A DNA stretch of 64,000 nucleotides from Lignipirellula cremea (GCF_007751035.1 NZ_CP036433.1:5003001-5067000); one strand, 5' to 3'. Shown: positions 16,201 to 25,769, counted from the stretch's first letter. The notes: generated from the letters alone by a model not told the origin. Program-made: numbers and translations.

Positions 16201-17351
16201 CTGGCCGCGTAGAGACCGCGGGCGCCTTTGAGGCCATAGACTGTTTGATTGATGCGTCGCTGGGCCTCTTCCGTCAACAAGCGGGAAAGGTGGTCAAACC
16301 GTGAGCGATTCGCCTCGCGGAGATTGCGTTGCGCGTCCATCACCAGGCCGCCCGTTACGACCAGCCCTAGCAGCAGAGTCCCGGCGACAATGGTGATCAT
16401 CGATCTGGCGCGGCAGATCTCGCCCTGAACCACATGGGTGACGTTCGACATTGAGGCCAGCCGCAAGCCTCGCGAGGTCAGCATATAGCTGAACGCTATC
16501 GCGGCCAGCAGCAGTGCGGTGTGGATTGCGGTTGTGGAGTACAAGCCCAAGTCGCGCAACCCCGAGGCACGCACGATGAACAGCACTAACGCCACAAAAC
16601 CGATCAGTCCCCCTAGCGTCATCAACGCATGTCCCACGCGGCGGGCGCCGGCAAGACAAGCCACCAGGCTTAGCGCCAGAAGGGTGATGCCAAGGGCGGA
16701 GCCGATCGACATTCTTCCCGGCGACTTGCCGTTTGTTGTCGATTCAGGGTCCAAGCTGGCCAGCGTGTCGATCCCCAGTTCGATATGGAACAACGATTCC
16801 GCGGCGCTCGCGACCCCGATGCCCGCGACCACCAGCGCCAGCACCAGAGGCAGACGCCGGGCCCAACTGGGGAGGTTCGTCGCGGTCCGCAAGAGTCCTG
16901 CGAAGGAAAGCAGCGCAAGCGCCAAAGCGGTGTTGAATTTCATCGTCGGCAGACCGTCGATCAGGGATCGCAGCTCGATCAGATGGGCGGGCCAGGCCGC
17001 CATGACGACCAGCGAAATTCCCAAGGCAAGCATCAACACAATACGCGAGGTGACCAGCAGCCAGGCGGCATCGATAGTTTGCGAAGTCTGCGGCGCTTGT
17101 GTTTTCTGCGCTCCCACGGTCCAACCGTTCTGGGCGCGGACGCCGCCCGAGTTCTCGTGCAAGTGAGCCGTCGCGCCGAGCACCCGGCGAAGAATAATGA
17201 GCCCCAGCAAGATAGCCAGCATCGCCGCATATAGCATGGTTTTTCCGCTGCCTGCGGAGTCGGACGTGACGAGAATCGTCAAGGTGGCCGCCAGGCAGGC
17301 GCCGCCGATGATCTCGACCAGGGACCGGTGAAATTTGCTTATTTCTTGCAT
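13284..17351 (-). CDS. Hybrid sensor histidine kinase (MASE-like membrane region, CHASE, PAS, kinase, two receivers)
   Basis: A 1355-residue inner-membrane sensor. About nine hydrophobic segments occupy residues 1-340, followed by a CHASE-type extracytoplasmic sensor (about 350-610; LKGARGLYAASKSV, AQGFGMIQRV), another helix (about 625-645) and a PAS domain (about 680-795; GRIEWVNDGFTRISGY). The HisKA domain has phospho-acceptor His830 in MSHELRTP, and the HATPase carries N, DTGVGI and GGTGLGL boxes to about 1048. A first receiver (about 1082-1195) lacks the phospho-acceptor Asp (VVIRTR). The second (about 1199-1320) has Asp1249. Phosphate should pass to Asp1249 or to the coupled receiver at 12913. 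Its start lies 55 bases after the preceding kinase gene. Confidence 0.93.
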   Translation of the reverse strand: MQEISKFHRSLVEIIGGACLAATLTILVTSDSAGSGKTMLYAAMLAILLGLIILRRVLGATAHLHENSGGVRAQNGWTVGAQKTQAPQTSQTIDAAWLLVTSRIVLMLALGISLVVMAAWPAHLIELRSLIDGLPTMKFNTALALALLSFAGLLRTATNLPSWARRLPLVLALVVAGIGVASAAESLFHIELGIDTLASLDPESTTNGKSPGRMSIGSALGITLLALSLVACLAGARRVGHALMTLGGLIGFVALVLFIVRASGLRDLGLYSTTAIHTALLLAAIAFSYMLTSRGLRLASMSNVTHVVQGEICRARSMITIVAGTLLLGLVVTGGLVMDAQRNLREANRSRFDHLSRLLTEEAQRRINQTVYGLKGARGLYAASKSVERQEFADHVASRDLPVEFPGAQGFGMIQRVERSDLESWLAAERADDAPDYTLNTTGDASDLFIIQHIYPLETNLAAWGYDIGSEKTRRTAAELAVRSGEPTITGRIELLQDKKKGSGFLYFVPVYVNGSNPTTPQEREAALVGLLYAPIILDVAIGDLADVADGLLDFEVYDGLQANKAAQLYDFDQHLTANEAALRAPNSHDRMFRSETMVTVGGRQWTIVTSSSPKFEAGVDRVTPAMIGVGGALLSALLAGIVWSMGLSRTRAMAFAEDMTQELRLSEEAARLAASKSERLAEIARRTSNAVIITDVAGRIEWVNDGFTRISGYVLDEVKGKRPDEFFQGPKSDPTQAVRLTKAIQNAHGATAELVKYTKDNTEYVAAVEIEPLHDGQTLTGFMAIESDITERCQAEARILASNVELIEARRAAEAASRTKSEFLANMSHELRTPMNSIIGFTQRLLKKLGPSLNEQHLDALQTVDRNARHLLGLINDILDLSKIEAGRMELKPQNFDLVAVVKQTANQCRSLADGKPVTLAFDLPSESIPIEADQIKFTQIVTNLVSNGIKYTPAGTVVVSVRTVEDPRLGAAARVAIRDTGVGIKEEDLERLFQRFSQLDNSNTRSVGGTGLGLFITAEYVAMHGGRIEVNSQFGEGSEFAVLIPFKRAATEREKKDPNVEPRAKVLTPATRPETPRNGLRLLYVDADSQLLGQQQQVLEAAGYEVETADAFTPALQQLALRRPDAVVIRTRTADEENVDLIRAISASEPFGSLPIVAIADDAATAVRAGAHSVLNDQRPAQELLETLRRVLLQSIGELLVVDDDHDTVKLVGQLMLENGVAVRSAGNGAEALAHLENFMPGAIILDLVMPVMGGMEFLEHLRERPRWKQIPVVVMTVKNLSETETQQVNTLCDFVVAKTPDDARGILQAVLQAVASSRRGNPPESSRLFDSSADTTSSSFNTASPRSSSVPI

Positions 17352-17406
17352 AGGGCTGTGAATGTGGACGGGGCGGCGCCATTAGGCCGACCGGGGTAAG
17401 TGCTGC

Positions 17407-20265
17407 CTAAAGGGCCGTCGCGGCCGTTTTACTATGGCGCCAGTAGGTTCGAAAAATCGCATTGACCACGGTCGACGTGTCGTCATAGCCTTTGGTCAAC
17501 ACCGCGGCGCAAACCTGGTTCAAGTAGTCGTCTTCCGCTTTTGTGGGGGTCTTCATGGTATGTACGACAATCGGCGTTTCTCGCCATGACGGGGATTGGC
17601 GCACCTGTTCCACGAAGCCAAAGCCATCCACGTTCGGCATGATCAGGTCCAGCAGAATAAGGCTGGGCTGCCGCTCCTTCAAAGCGAACAGGCCTTGGGC
17701 GCCGTCGGCAGCAATGCGGGAGCTGATGCCTGCTTCGCGTAGCGCCTCTTGGATGAGTCTCGCGTTGTCGAAGTCGTCGTCCACAATGAGAACATCGCTC
17801 AATCCCACGGCGACGACGTCCTGCAGGGCTTGCTGCAGTTCGCGCGACTCGACCGTGCTGGGTAACACGCAGCAGGCGCCGGCCTGGAGCAACTCCTCCG
17901 TGTCGTGATCGCCGGAAATGGCGATCATCGGCGTCGCTGCAAACGGTTCGCTGGCATGCAGCGTCGTCAACAGTTCACAGGCGTCTTTCTTCAATTCCGG
18001 GAGGGACACGCACAGCAGATCCGGCTGAAAGAGGGACGCCTGCTGGCAAGCGCGGTCAAGGCCGCTGGCGGCGAGGGTGTGGTGGCCTTGATCCTCGAAC
18101 GCTTTTTGGATGCGACGCAGTGATTCTGCGTCGGCGTCAAGGCAGAGGACCGACAGGCCCCCGCCGTAATGTTCGTTGGTGGCGCGGATCGCTTGCGCCG
18201 GCCCTGCGGCAGGCTCATGCGGCTGCTTCTGCTCCAGGGGAACGACGATCGTGAATTCGCTGCCTTGACCATGCTCGCTTTGGACATGGATTCGTCCGCC
18301 GTGGAGCTGAACAAACTGGGCGGTGATAAACAGCCCGAGTCCGGTGCCGCCCACGACGCGGGTTTCCTCGGTGGTCAACTGGGAGAACTTGCGAAACAAC
18401 TGCTTGCGGTCTTCTTCTCGGATTCCGACTCCGCTGTCTTTGATGCAGATGCGCGCCGCGGGCCCGAGTTCCGGATCTTCTACGCGGCAAAGGGACACTG
18501 CGACGGCGCCCTGTTCGGTGTACTTCACGCCATTGGATATCAGGTTGGTGACGATCTGTACAAATTTTAGCTGGTCGGCCTCGCAAAGAATTTCTTCGGT
18601 TGGCGCCTCCAGTTCCAGAACAACCGGTTTTCCATCGGTCAGCGAGCGACAACGGTCGGCCGTTTCTCGCACCACCGTCGACAGATCAAAGCGGCTTAGC
18701 TTCAGAGCCATGTGTCCCGCTTCGATTTTGGAAAGATCGAGGATGTCGTTGATCAATCGGAGCAAATGGAGGGAATTGCGGTCGACCGTTTGCAGAGCGT
18801 CCAGGTCCCTTTCGCCCAGGGCTGGGCCGAGTTTTTTGAGCAACCTTTGCGTGAAGCCGATGATGGAGTTCATCGGAGTGCGTAGCTCGTGCGACATATT
18901 CGCCAGGAACTCGCTTTTGGCCAGGCTGGCCTGCTCCGCCTGGGCCTGGGCAAGCTGGAGTTCATTGGTGCGCGAGATCAATTTGGCGGAGTGCGTTTCC
19001 AGCTTGAACTGCGTTTGCTCCAGCGTTGCGATCTGCTCGCAACGTTCTTGCGCCGCTTTTTCCAGCGACTCACGCATTGTATTGAAGGAGGTGATTAACT
19101 GGTTGACTTCAACGCCGTTGCAGAGCGGGAGATTCTTCTGCAGGCGGCCTTCGGCCAGTTCACGTGTGGCGTGGGCCAGGCCGAGGATGGGACGGCAGAC
19201 CCGGGCGGCGTTCCGCAACGAGAACAGCCAGGCGCCGCCGATCATGGCGACCAGCATCGTCGCCAGCAGCACGACCTCGACGGTGGCAATCGTATTGGTG
19301 CGAGCCGCGTCCCGATGGAAGCGTTCCGCCTGGTCGCTTGAGATTTCGTCGAGCAGTTCCGTCACGCGGCGGCTGATCGGCGTCATTTCCGTTAGCAGGT
19401 TCTGGGATAAGTTGGCCTTCGGCGACTGGCGAATGGTGAAAATTTCCGTGGCGAAAAGATCCATCGCCAGGACATCGCGTTCGATTGCCTGGAGCGAGCG
19501 TGACTGCGACTCCGTCAACAGGTCCCGGTGCGCCGCGATGCGCTGCAAACTGGCGCGGCCGGCGGCAAAGTCCTCCACAAATTTTTGACCCGAATCGGCC
19601 GACGCCGACTTGGAAGAATCGCCCAGCAAAAATACCGACCGCGTCATATGGTTGCGCGAGTCGGACATATGCCCCAGCAACTCCAGATGCTCGGGCAGTT
19701 CGTTGCGTTTCCGTTCTTCGTTAATCATGGCGGTGATCTCCTTCAGGATCTCCTCGCCGGTGGGTAACGCCTGTAACAGAAACAAAGCGCGGGCCCGCTC
19801 ATTGCCGGGCGTGCGGGCGACGTCTTCGATCCACCATTGAATCTCTTCCAGATCGTCCAGAAGAAGCTGCAGTTCCTCGATCCGAGCATCGTAGTCTTCG
19901 CCCGGATTCTGGCCGCGAAAGCGCTTCAAGGTTGCAATCGCCGGGTGGATCTCTTCCTTCCAGGCGTACTGACGATCGACCCGAAAGCGCTCATCGCCGA
20001 GCGCGGCCCAGCTTTGCAGCGCCGCGAGCGAACGCTGGATCCCGTTTTGTCCGCTTTTCGCCGCTTCGACCAGCGGCGCCCTGACCGTCGCCAGGTGGAC
20101 CGTTTGATCACGCAGCCACATCAGCGAAATCAGGGCGATCGCTAGCAATACCAACCCGACGCCGGCGATCTGCAGATGCGAACGGAGTAATTGCGAACGG
20201 AGGGTTTGAGCATCCGGCCGGTCTTCGGAAACTGCCGCGGGAGCGGGATCAGGGCGATGGGTCAT
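17407..20265 (-). CDS. Hybrid sensor histidine kinase (HAMP, kinase, two receivers)
   Basis: A 952-residue membrane kinase. Helices at about 31-50 and 328-350 enclose a helical periplasmic sensor of about 275 residues. A HAMP-like linker (about 351-403) and coiled coil lead to HisKA with His459 in MSHELRTP and HATPase boxes DSGVGI and GGTGLGL. The first receiver (about 703-815) has Ser754 where the phospho-acceptor Asp should be (LLCVSLPEL). The second has Asp873 (ILLDLIMP). The kinase core is very similar to that of the next gene (same [16 protein letters not shown] segment), indicating duplication. Its ATG overlaps the stop of the repeat-protein gene upstream by ATGA (20262-20265). Confidence 0.93.
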   Translation of the reverse strand: MTHRPDPAPAAVSEDRPDAQTLRSQLLRSHLQIAGVGLVLLAIALISLMWLRDQTVHLATVRAPLVEAAKSGQNGIQRSLAALQSWAALGDERFRVDRQYAWKEEIHPAIATLKRFRGQNPGEDYDARIEELQLLLDDLEEIQWWIEDVARTPGNERARALFLLQALPTGEEILKEITAMINEERKRNELPEHLELLGHMSDSRNHMTRSVFLLGDSSKSASADSGQKFVEDFAAGRASLQRIAAHRDLLTESQSRSLQAIERDVLAMDLFATEIFTIRQSPKANLSQNLLTEMTPISRRVTELLDEISSDQAERFHRDAARTNTIATVEVVLLATMLVAMIGGAWLFSLRNAARVCRPILGLAHATRELAEGRLQKNLPLCNGVEVNQLITSFNTMRESLEKAAQERCEQIATLEQTQFKLETHSAKLISRTNELQLAQAQAEQASLAKSEFLANMSHELRTPMNSIIGFTQRLLKKLGPALGERDLDALQTVDRNSLHLLRLINDILDLSKIEAGHMALKLSRFDLSTVVRETADRCRSLTDGKPVVLELEAPTEEILCEADQLKFVQIVTNLISNGVKYTEQGAVAVSLCRVEDPELGPAARICIKDSGVGIREEDRKQLFRKFSQLTTEETRVVGGTGLGLFITAQFVQLHGGRIHVQSEHGQGSEFTIVVPLEQKQPHEPAAGPAQAIRATNEHYGGGLSVLCLDADAESLRRIQKAFEDQGHHTLAASGLDRACQQASLFQPDLLCVSLPELKKDACELLTTLHASEPFAATPMIAISGDHDTEELLQAGACCVLPSTVESRELQQALQDVVAVGLSDVLIVDDDFDNARLIQEALREAGISSRIAADGAQGLFALKERQPSLILLDLIMPNVDGFGFVEQVRQSPSWRETPIVVHTMKTPTKAEDDYLNQVCAAVLTKGYDDTSTVVNAIFRTYWRHSKTAATAL

Positions 20266-21320
20266 TCCGCACTCCCTTGCTCTCGTGCGGCTCGCGTCAG
20301 CTGGGCGAGTTCCTGCAGTTGGGCGTGCAGCAAGCCGACACGTCGATCGAGTTGAGAAAAGCTGATCTCTCCGGGATAATAAGCTTCGCGGAGCGGGCCG
20401 CCGGCGTCGGACCTGGCGTGCAGGTGACGGAGTTCGCCCACCAGCAGGGCCGCCAGATCAAACAGGTCGCTGGCCGCCGCCTCGTCGCCGGAAGCGGCTT
20501 GATCCGACAGGTTCAAAATCTTGAGTCCGGATTCATTCGCAATGATCTCGATTTGCTGAAAACAAGCCAAGAGACCGCGATACACATCGGCGGAGGTGCG
20601 GCCCTCGACCAGCGGCGGCGAATCGGGAATACGCGATCCCGGAAAGCGACTGCGCAATCGGCTGGCGTAACTCATCGCCAGCGTGATCTGTTCATAGACA
20701 TCGCACGGGGCGAATTTTTCATCCAGCAGCAGGTTCAGCTGGCGATTAACGGCAATCAAAGCATGAAACACATCGGTCGGCCGTTTCGTGACATCTCGCG
20801 GCGGACGGACGGACTCTTCCACGATGCCAAACTCCTGTTTGACTCGCTGTAAACGCTCGGCAGCCGCCAGCACCATCAGCCGCACATCGTAAGGCCGGAT
20901 CTCTCCTTTTGGCGGCGCGGGCTCTGATGAGGTGGAACGGACGGATTCGAAGCAGAGGCGATTTACTTTTCGGAACATCGCCAAGGCTTGAAAGTAGACC
21001 TCGCGCGGGGCCGCGTCCTGCACTTCAAAGACCACGCCTTCTACGACGGGGCGATTCATGTGCGCCCTGATTCGCTCGACTTCGCCATGGACGTAAAGGA
21101 CTTCGCAGTAAACATCGGCTGGCAACACCTCCGTTGGCGTGGGGGCCAGGTCAGCCCCTCCGGCTATCGTTGCTCCGCTGCAGAACAGGAAAGCGATGGC
21201 GCCGCTTAGCTGCAGCAGGGAGCGGCGAGCGCGTTCTGGCGATTTTGACGACCACCCAGGCGCAGGCATCCTGTGTGATGAATCGTATGCCCCCGCGATC
21301 GGCTGCTGTTGCGATGTCAT
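20262..21320 (-). CDS. Secreted or anchored helical-repeat protein with P-x-[DE]-V-Y motifs
   Basis: The 352-residue product has an N-terminal hydrophobic segment (about residues 34-54) preceded by RARR, a signal peptide or anchor. The rest is predicted helical and carries a recurrent signature: PADVY 67, PREVY 105, PYDVR 143, PTDVF 181, PCDVY 205, SADVY 243 and a weaker SDLF near 284. Spacing is exactly 38 residues for four of the five intervals between clear copies, each motif starting an amphipathic helix followed by a second one. I do not recognise the family. Coupled translation with a hybrid kinase suggests a periplasmic accessory or ligand-binding subunit of that sensor. The start could also be Met18. 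Confidence 0.8.
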   Translation of the reverse strand: MTSQQQPIAGAYDSSHRMPAPGWSSKSPERARRSLLQLSGAIAFLFCSGATIAGGADLAPTPTEVLPADVYCEVLYVHGEVERIRAHMNRPVVEGVVFEVQDAAPREVYFQALAMFRKVNRLCFESVRSTSSEPAPPKGEIRPYDVRLMVLAAAERLQRVKQEFGIVEESVRPPRDVTKRPTDVFHALIAVNRQLNLLLDEKFAPCDVYEQITLAMSYASRLRSRFPGSRIPDSPPLVEGRTSADVYRGLLACFQQIEIIANESGLKILNLSDQAASGDEAAASDLFDLAALLVGELRHLHARSDAGGPLREAYYPGEISFSQLDRRVGLLHAQLQELAQLTRAAREQGSAE

Positions 21321-21983
21321 GGCGATGAGTCTGCTCTCGCGAATGGTATCGCCCCCAGGCGACGAGGAACTTCGAAACGGCCAGTTGGCGCGGGTCGATT
21401 CCTCAAAAAAGATAGTTCACCCACCATCCTTGACCGGGGGGAAAATCTTTTATCGTTTAATTAGGGGGAATCCCTCAGCGATCCTGACTACGAACGCGTC
21501 CAAAGAGGGCGGTTGTAACGGACGAACCTGCTGGCAAGCGGAACCCCATGCGCTGCCCAAGCGATCGCGGAGGCAGTACGCGTCCCGCGTGCTGAGCGGA
21601 AAGCCGAATGGGGTGATGAAAGCGTCTTTCACTCACTCCCGGCGACGGGCAAGAAAGCCCAAAGAATCTGAAGCGTCCTGGCGGAGGTCGAATCGGCCCT
21701 TTTCAGGCCGTCTTGTCGCAAAGGCGTGTTGCGATCGCGCGTTGCCGATCTCACTCTGCAAATCGGCGAGCCTGCGAACCCGTCAAGGATTCTGGCGATG
21801 ATCTGAGTAGCGAAGTGCGGTAGCAAGCCGTGCGACGGCGAGCGTCGTGGAGGCCGGAATGCCGGAGAAGGCCAGATGGGAAGGGACGGAATGCCTGCCA
21901 GCGCGGGCTCGCTAATATGCGATTTCGCCCAGCGGGCTAGTGGTGCGTCAAACCATAAAATAGGTTTCTCTCAATCAGCCGCC
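21321..21983. other. Intergenic region upstream of the signalling operon
   Basis: No convincing gene. It must contain the operon promoter. A short near-palindrome AGGGGGAATCCCT lies at about 21463-21475 in an AT-rich stretch that could be a control site, but I see no unambiguous promoter. The end adjoining the second IS includes another GGGCTAG segment (about 21937) similar to the target of that element. Confidence 0.5.
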
Positions 21984-21995
21984 GGGCGCTAGCCC
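21984..21995 (+). repeat. Target-site duplication, left copy
   Basis: GGGCGCTAGCCC, identical to 23523-23534. The site itself can form a small stem (GGGC/GCCC around GCTA). Confidence 0.9.
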
Positions 21996-23522
21996 AATGG
22001 CACTCACTTTGGCTCGTTTTCGGGTTGGTTCCAGGGTGGAGATCTTTTTTTAAAATGCGAGGATTTGGAGCGGCGTTTGTAGCTTTCGCGGGAGTAGCTC
22101 CGGCCGGGGCGGTTCGGCAATTTCTCTCGCGCTGCGTACTTGAGCGCTCGTGCGTAAGCCGTGCGCCAGGCGCCGGCGTCGGGGAATGTTTTTTGGAGCA
22201 GGAAGATGCGGAACACGTCCCACACGCCGGTGAAGCTGAGCCGCCGCGGCGGTACGTTGGCCTGTTCCGCCGCCTGTTTGCGGAACTGGATCGTCAGGTT
22301 ATAGGCCACGATCGACGCCATCAGTTCTTTGCGGAACATCTCAGGACTCTTGGCGAGGATGTTCTCGATGTCGAGCGTCACCTTGATCTGTGAGAGATCT
22401 GTTTCCACACGCCACCGCTGACTATACAAATCGGCGATGACGTCCAATTCGTCGGTCAGGTCGGTCGCCAGATAGATTGTTTCGCCGTGGACGCTTTCGA
22501 ACACGTGCAGCCGAATCGGCAGCGAGAAGTCCTCCGGCAATTGAGGATTGTCGCGCAGCTCGCGGCGACTGGGCGTCCATTGTCCTCGATACGTTTTCCA
22601 GTCCTCGCCTTGTTCGATCAACTCGGCGTCCTTTTGCAGCCGGCGAAAGCGGTCCTTCTTCATCCGCACCACGAAGCGTTGATTGGCCGTGTGGAACTCG
22701 TAGGCGACACGCGTAATGCCGTAAGCTGTGTCGACCAGAATCACCGAATCGGCCGGGATGCGTTGTAAATGATCGTGGATCAGGCTGGTTTCCGAGACCG
22801 CCTGGTCGCCGTACATCGCACCGATTTCCGGGGGCAACGCCGCTCCACTTTCGACCTCATGAGCCACGACCAGATAGGCCATCGGCCAGGCCGACTCTCC
22901 GTACTGATTGGAAGCGGGCGGGAAGACGTCGTACAGTTCCCATTCCGGTCCCAGCGAGATCGTCGTGCCGTCCAGCGCGAACACGCGTCGCCCGCCGAAG
23001 GTGGGCGGAGCGTTGTCGACCAGCGACCGCCAGACGGCATTGCAGAGCCACATGACGGTCTCCAGCGACAAACGGCTCCGGCCCCGGGAGTACGCCGCGG
23101 TGCTGGAAGAGAGGGTCGCTTCTTCGATGCGTTTATTGTCGGGCACGATGTCCGGGCACTGCTCGATCAAGGCCTTGACCGCCTCGGCCATCGAGCAACC
23201 GCCGCGCAATCGCTGCCAGACCAACAGCCACAGGACGACGCCAGACGTGTAAATCGTTTGGGCGTGGGAGGGCTGCAACTCATCGGCCTGGCGGAGATCC
23301 ACGATCTCTTCCAACTGGGCAAACACGGCGTCAAACTCCGCCGCCCGCGCCTGCTCGGATTTCTGTGCTTTCTGCTTACGTTTCTGTTTGGCCGCCATCG
23401 CAAGACTCCTTATCAATGAGTAAGAAGTCAGGAAGGGGCGCAAATTTCATGCCAAAACATGCGGCGCAAAATTCATGCCAAAAACCACCCCAGGCAACGG
23501 ATTTGGTAAAAACAGTGCCATT
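21996..23522 (-). mobile_element. IS4-family insertion sequence, second copy
   Basis: The 1527-bp element is flanked by a perfect 12-bp direct repeat (GGGCGCTAGCCC at 21984-21995 and 23523-23534). Its ends are AATGGCACT on both sides (21996-22004 and the complement 23514-23522). It carries one complete transposase gene on the minus strand. The perfect duplication shows a clean and probably recent insertion. The 12-bp duplication length agrees with IS4-family behaviour (10-13 bp). Confidence 0.93.
22004..23398 (-). CDS. IS4-family DDE transposase
   Basis: The 464-residue product is taken from the ATG at 23398 (MAAKQKRKQK), which follows an AAGGAGTC-like site. Catalytic residues are Asp143 in FALDGTTISL, Asp223 in ILVDTAYGI, and Glu332 in the YREK-type segment YSQRWRVETDLSQIK (Tyr325). 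The C-terminus is basic (SRESYKRRSKSSHFKKR). The frame is intact and the stop codon overlaps the inner base of the left inverted repeat. The protein is only distantly related to the transposase at 11365-12729. Confidence 0.92.
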   Translation of the reverse strand: MAAKQKRKQKAQKSEQARAAEFDAVFAQLEEIVDLRQADELQPSHAQTIYTSGVVLWLLVWQRLRGGCSMAEAVKALIEQCPDIVPDNKRIEEATLSSSTAAYSRGRSRLSLETVMWLCNAVWRSLVDNAPPTFGGRRVFALDGTTISLGPEWELYDVFPPASNQYGESAWPMAYLVVAHEVESGAALPPEIGAMYGDQAVSETSLIHDHLQRIPADSVILVDTAYGITRVAYEFHTANQRFVVRMKKDRFRRLQKDAELIEQGEDWKTYRGQWTPSRRELRDNPQLPEDFSLPIRLHVFESVHGETIYLATDLTDELDVIADLYSQRWRVETDLSQIKVTLDIENILAKSPEMFRKELMASIVAYNLTIQFRKQAAEQANVPPRRLSFTGVWDVFRIFLLQKTFPDAGAWRTAYARALKYAAREKLPNRPGRSYSRESYKRRSKSSHFKKRSPPWNQPENEPK

Positions 23523-23534
23523 GGGCGCTAGCCC
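23523..23534 (+). repeat. Target-site duplication, right copy
   Basis: GGGCGCTAGCCC, identical to the left copy at 21984-21995. Confidence 0.9.
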
Positions 23535-23705
23535 ACGGCTTTTTGGCAGCACAGCAGCACGGCCGAGATCGCTCACTCTAAGATTGAAGATTGACGCAGC
23601 ACCAGGAGAAACCCGCGCACCGTTTCTCTGGCGGATTGCCCCTACTGGTCGCCGGCCAGGGGGACGGCGACATGTGGTGCAAACCTTGGGTTTGTGTCTG
23701 GCCCA

Positions 23706-25769
23706 TTAGAGCTTGGGTACGGGGATCTTGGGTCCGGTGAAAGGATTCCGGTCGGGACCGTAATAGTCGTAACCGCCTGCTTTGACCGTGATGCCGAAGC
23801 CGCGGGACAGTTCCCACTCGGCGCGGGCCGCCCAGGGAGATCCCGGGTGTTCGGCGATGATCTGGTTGAACATCTCTGTGGAACGATCGACGTACGACTG
23901 CGTCACGTCGGGAGCAAGCAGCTCCTTGTTCCCATGCACGCGCCAGCCTTCGAAACGGAGGAAGCCGGGCTTCTCCATCGGCGGGGCTTCGGGCGGGTTT
24001 CGCACAAAGTGATCGCAGGCGGCAATGTACTCGTAACGGCGGGCCGTATACGCCAGCACCTGGGCGTACATCAGGTCGTAGTTGGCCTGGCGACGGCGGT
24101 CGCTGTCGTGGCGCAGGACTTTCGCCTGTTCCAGCGTTTTGGCCGCCGCATCAAGGTACGTCAGGAAGATACGGGCCTTTTCCAGTTCCTGGGCCATTTG
24201 CACGCCCAGTTGATCCACCCGGGGAGAGAACAGCATGCGAGCCTCCATAATTTTGGCGGCCCCTTCTCGGTACGGGTTGAGGTCCTGCACAATCTTGGTC
24301 AGCACCTGCTGCAGCGGCTTGCCCTGCATGGCCGTGATGACCTCAGCTCGGCTGCGCAGATCGGGCTTGTAGGGACGAATCGCTTCCAGCGCGTACTCAC
24401 GGTCGTCGCCGCGTACGATGTCGACCTCGATTCCCGGCAGCATGAAGAAGATGCCGCCGGTCTCTTTCGCCAGGCGACACTGTTCATAAGGACCAAAGCC
24501 CGCAGGATGGGCGTCGTACCGTTTGCGGAAGCCGTCTGTCTGCAGGTTTTCGACCAGCGCCGTTTCCGGCCCGCGATCGATTTTGATCCAGTGCACATGC
24601 TTGGTCTGCGGGTGACGCCAGCGTTGATGGGCGTACGGATAACCGAACACCGCTTCGCGACCCAGCACATAGATGCGGGACTTGGAAGCCTTGGCGTAGG
24701 CCAGCGCCTGTTCCAGGTACTGGTCGTTGTTCTGGCGATTGCCCGATTCGTCGGTCACCACAATCAGGGCGATCTTCCGATCCTGTGCGGCGGCCAGTTT
24801 GGCATGGGTATCGATCGAGCGACCGATCGCCTGGCACATCATTTCTTCGCCCGACGGGTCGATCGGCACCTGATCGATGGCTGCTTTGATCTCGTTGACG
24901 TCGGCGGTCGGCTTTTTGGTGTGGAGATAATAGCTTGCGCCAAAACTGGCCACGGCGGTGGTCAATCGCGCGTTTCGTCCTTCGCCTACCACGCCCAGCT
25001 CCGCATACACGGTTTCGATCCGCTCGCGGATCATTTGCTGGTCGTCTTTCATACTTTCGGACTGGTCGAAGATCCAGATGACCAGCACCTCTTGCTCGGA
25101 CAGCATGAACAGGAGTTCTTCGGTAATCCGGTCAAACGCCTGGTCGTAATTTTCCACCACGGCGTGCGGATCGCCGAACGCGCCATCGGGCACGCCCATG
25201 GCGATGACGTTCGCGCTGGGCATATCCAGCGTCAAGCGATCCACGCTGACGCTTCCGCCAGCCGGCTTGGAGCTGAGGATTTTGGGGTCGAGCGATACGG
25301 ACGGCAGCCCCATGCCCATGCCGATCTCGCCGCCTTCGCCCAGGTTGTTTTGCGAGGCAAAAGTCGCCGAGGTTTGCTGCGCCTGGGACTGCACTTGCTG
25401 GTTAAAATCGACGGCCTGCAGCGGCTCTTCTTGCGAGACCGGCGGCGTTTCAATGCGAATGCGATCCAGGTCCAGCAACAATTCTTCTTCGCTGGGGCCG
25501 ACGGAGATATAGCCCATCAACAGAAACAGCAGCATATGCACCAGCACCGAGCTGCCGAAAGAGCCGCCCTGCTCCAGCCAGCGGCGCAGGGTCATGGGAC
25601 GCACCGCTTCTTCGTACTCTTCGTACTCGGCGTCGTCGTCGGCGGATGCCTGATCCGCGAGCGCGTCTTCGTTGAGCTCCTCATCCGCGACGGCTGAGGA
25701 AGCGCCGTCGCGATTGGAAGGGGCTTTCATCGGGACGCGAGCAGTTTTTGATTGCGAATTCTGTTCCAT
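23706..25769 (-). CDS. Membrane-anchored von Willebrand factor A domain protein
   Basis: The 687-residue product has an acidic cytoplasmic N-terminus (clusters of Asp and Glu, residues 30-54), one membrane helix at about 73-91 (SSVLVHMLLFLLMGYISVG), a Gln/Ser-rich linker, and a vWA domain from about residue 225 with a complete MIDAS start D235-Q-S237-E-S239 (IWIFDQSESM) and a later IVVTDESGN. The C-terminal part is helical with repeated Glu/Ala/Arg stretches. The architecture resembles TonB/ExbD-like single-pass proteins at its N-terminus. It may bind metal-dependent partners in the periplasm. Function unknown. It is divergent from the DUF1501 gene, with a 511-bp gap between. Confidence 0.85.
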   Translation of the reverse strand: MEQNSQSKTARVPMKAPSNRDGASSAVADEELNEDALADQASADDDAEYEEYEEAVRPMTLRRWLEQGGSFGSSVLVHMLLFLLMGYISVGPSEEELLLDLDRIRIETPPVSQEEPLQAVDFNQQVQSQAQQTSATFASQNNLGEGGEIGMGMGLPSVSLDPKILSSKPAGGSVSVDRLTLDMPSANVIAMGVPDGAFGDPHAVVENYDQAFDRITEELLFMLSEQEVLVIWIFDQSESMKDDQQMIRERIETVYAELGVVGEGRNARLTTAVASFGASYYLHTKKPTADVNEIKAAIDQVPIDPSGEEMMCQAIGRSIDTHAKLAAAQDRKIALIVVTDESGNRQNNDQYLEQALAYAKASKSRIYVLGREAVFGYPYAHQRWRHPQTKHVHWIKIDRGPETALVENLQTDGFRKRYDAHPAGFGPYEQCRLAKETGGIFFMLPGIEVDIVRGDDREYALEAIRPYKPDLRSRAEVITAMQGKPLQQVLTKIVQDLNPYREGAAKIMEARMLFSPRVDQLGVQMAQELEKARIFLTYLDAAAKTLEQAKVLRHDSDRRRQANYDLMYAQVLAYTARRYEYIAACDHFVRNPPEAPPMEKPGFLRFEGWRVHGNKELLAPDVTQSYVDRSTEMFNQIIAEHPGSPWAARAEWELSRGFGITVKAGGYDYYGPDRNPFTGPKIPVPKL

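Noticed and set aside
23694-25697. Plus-strand frame of 667 residues opposite the vWA gene
   Set aside because: The vWA frame has a membrane helix and MIDAS motif; the opposite frame has neither and lacks a start context.
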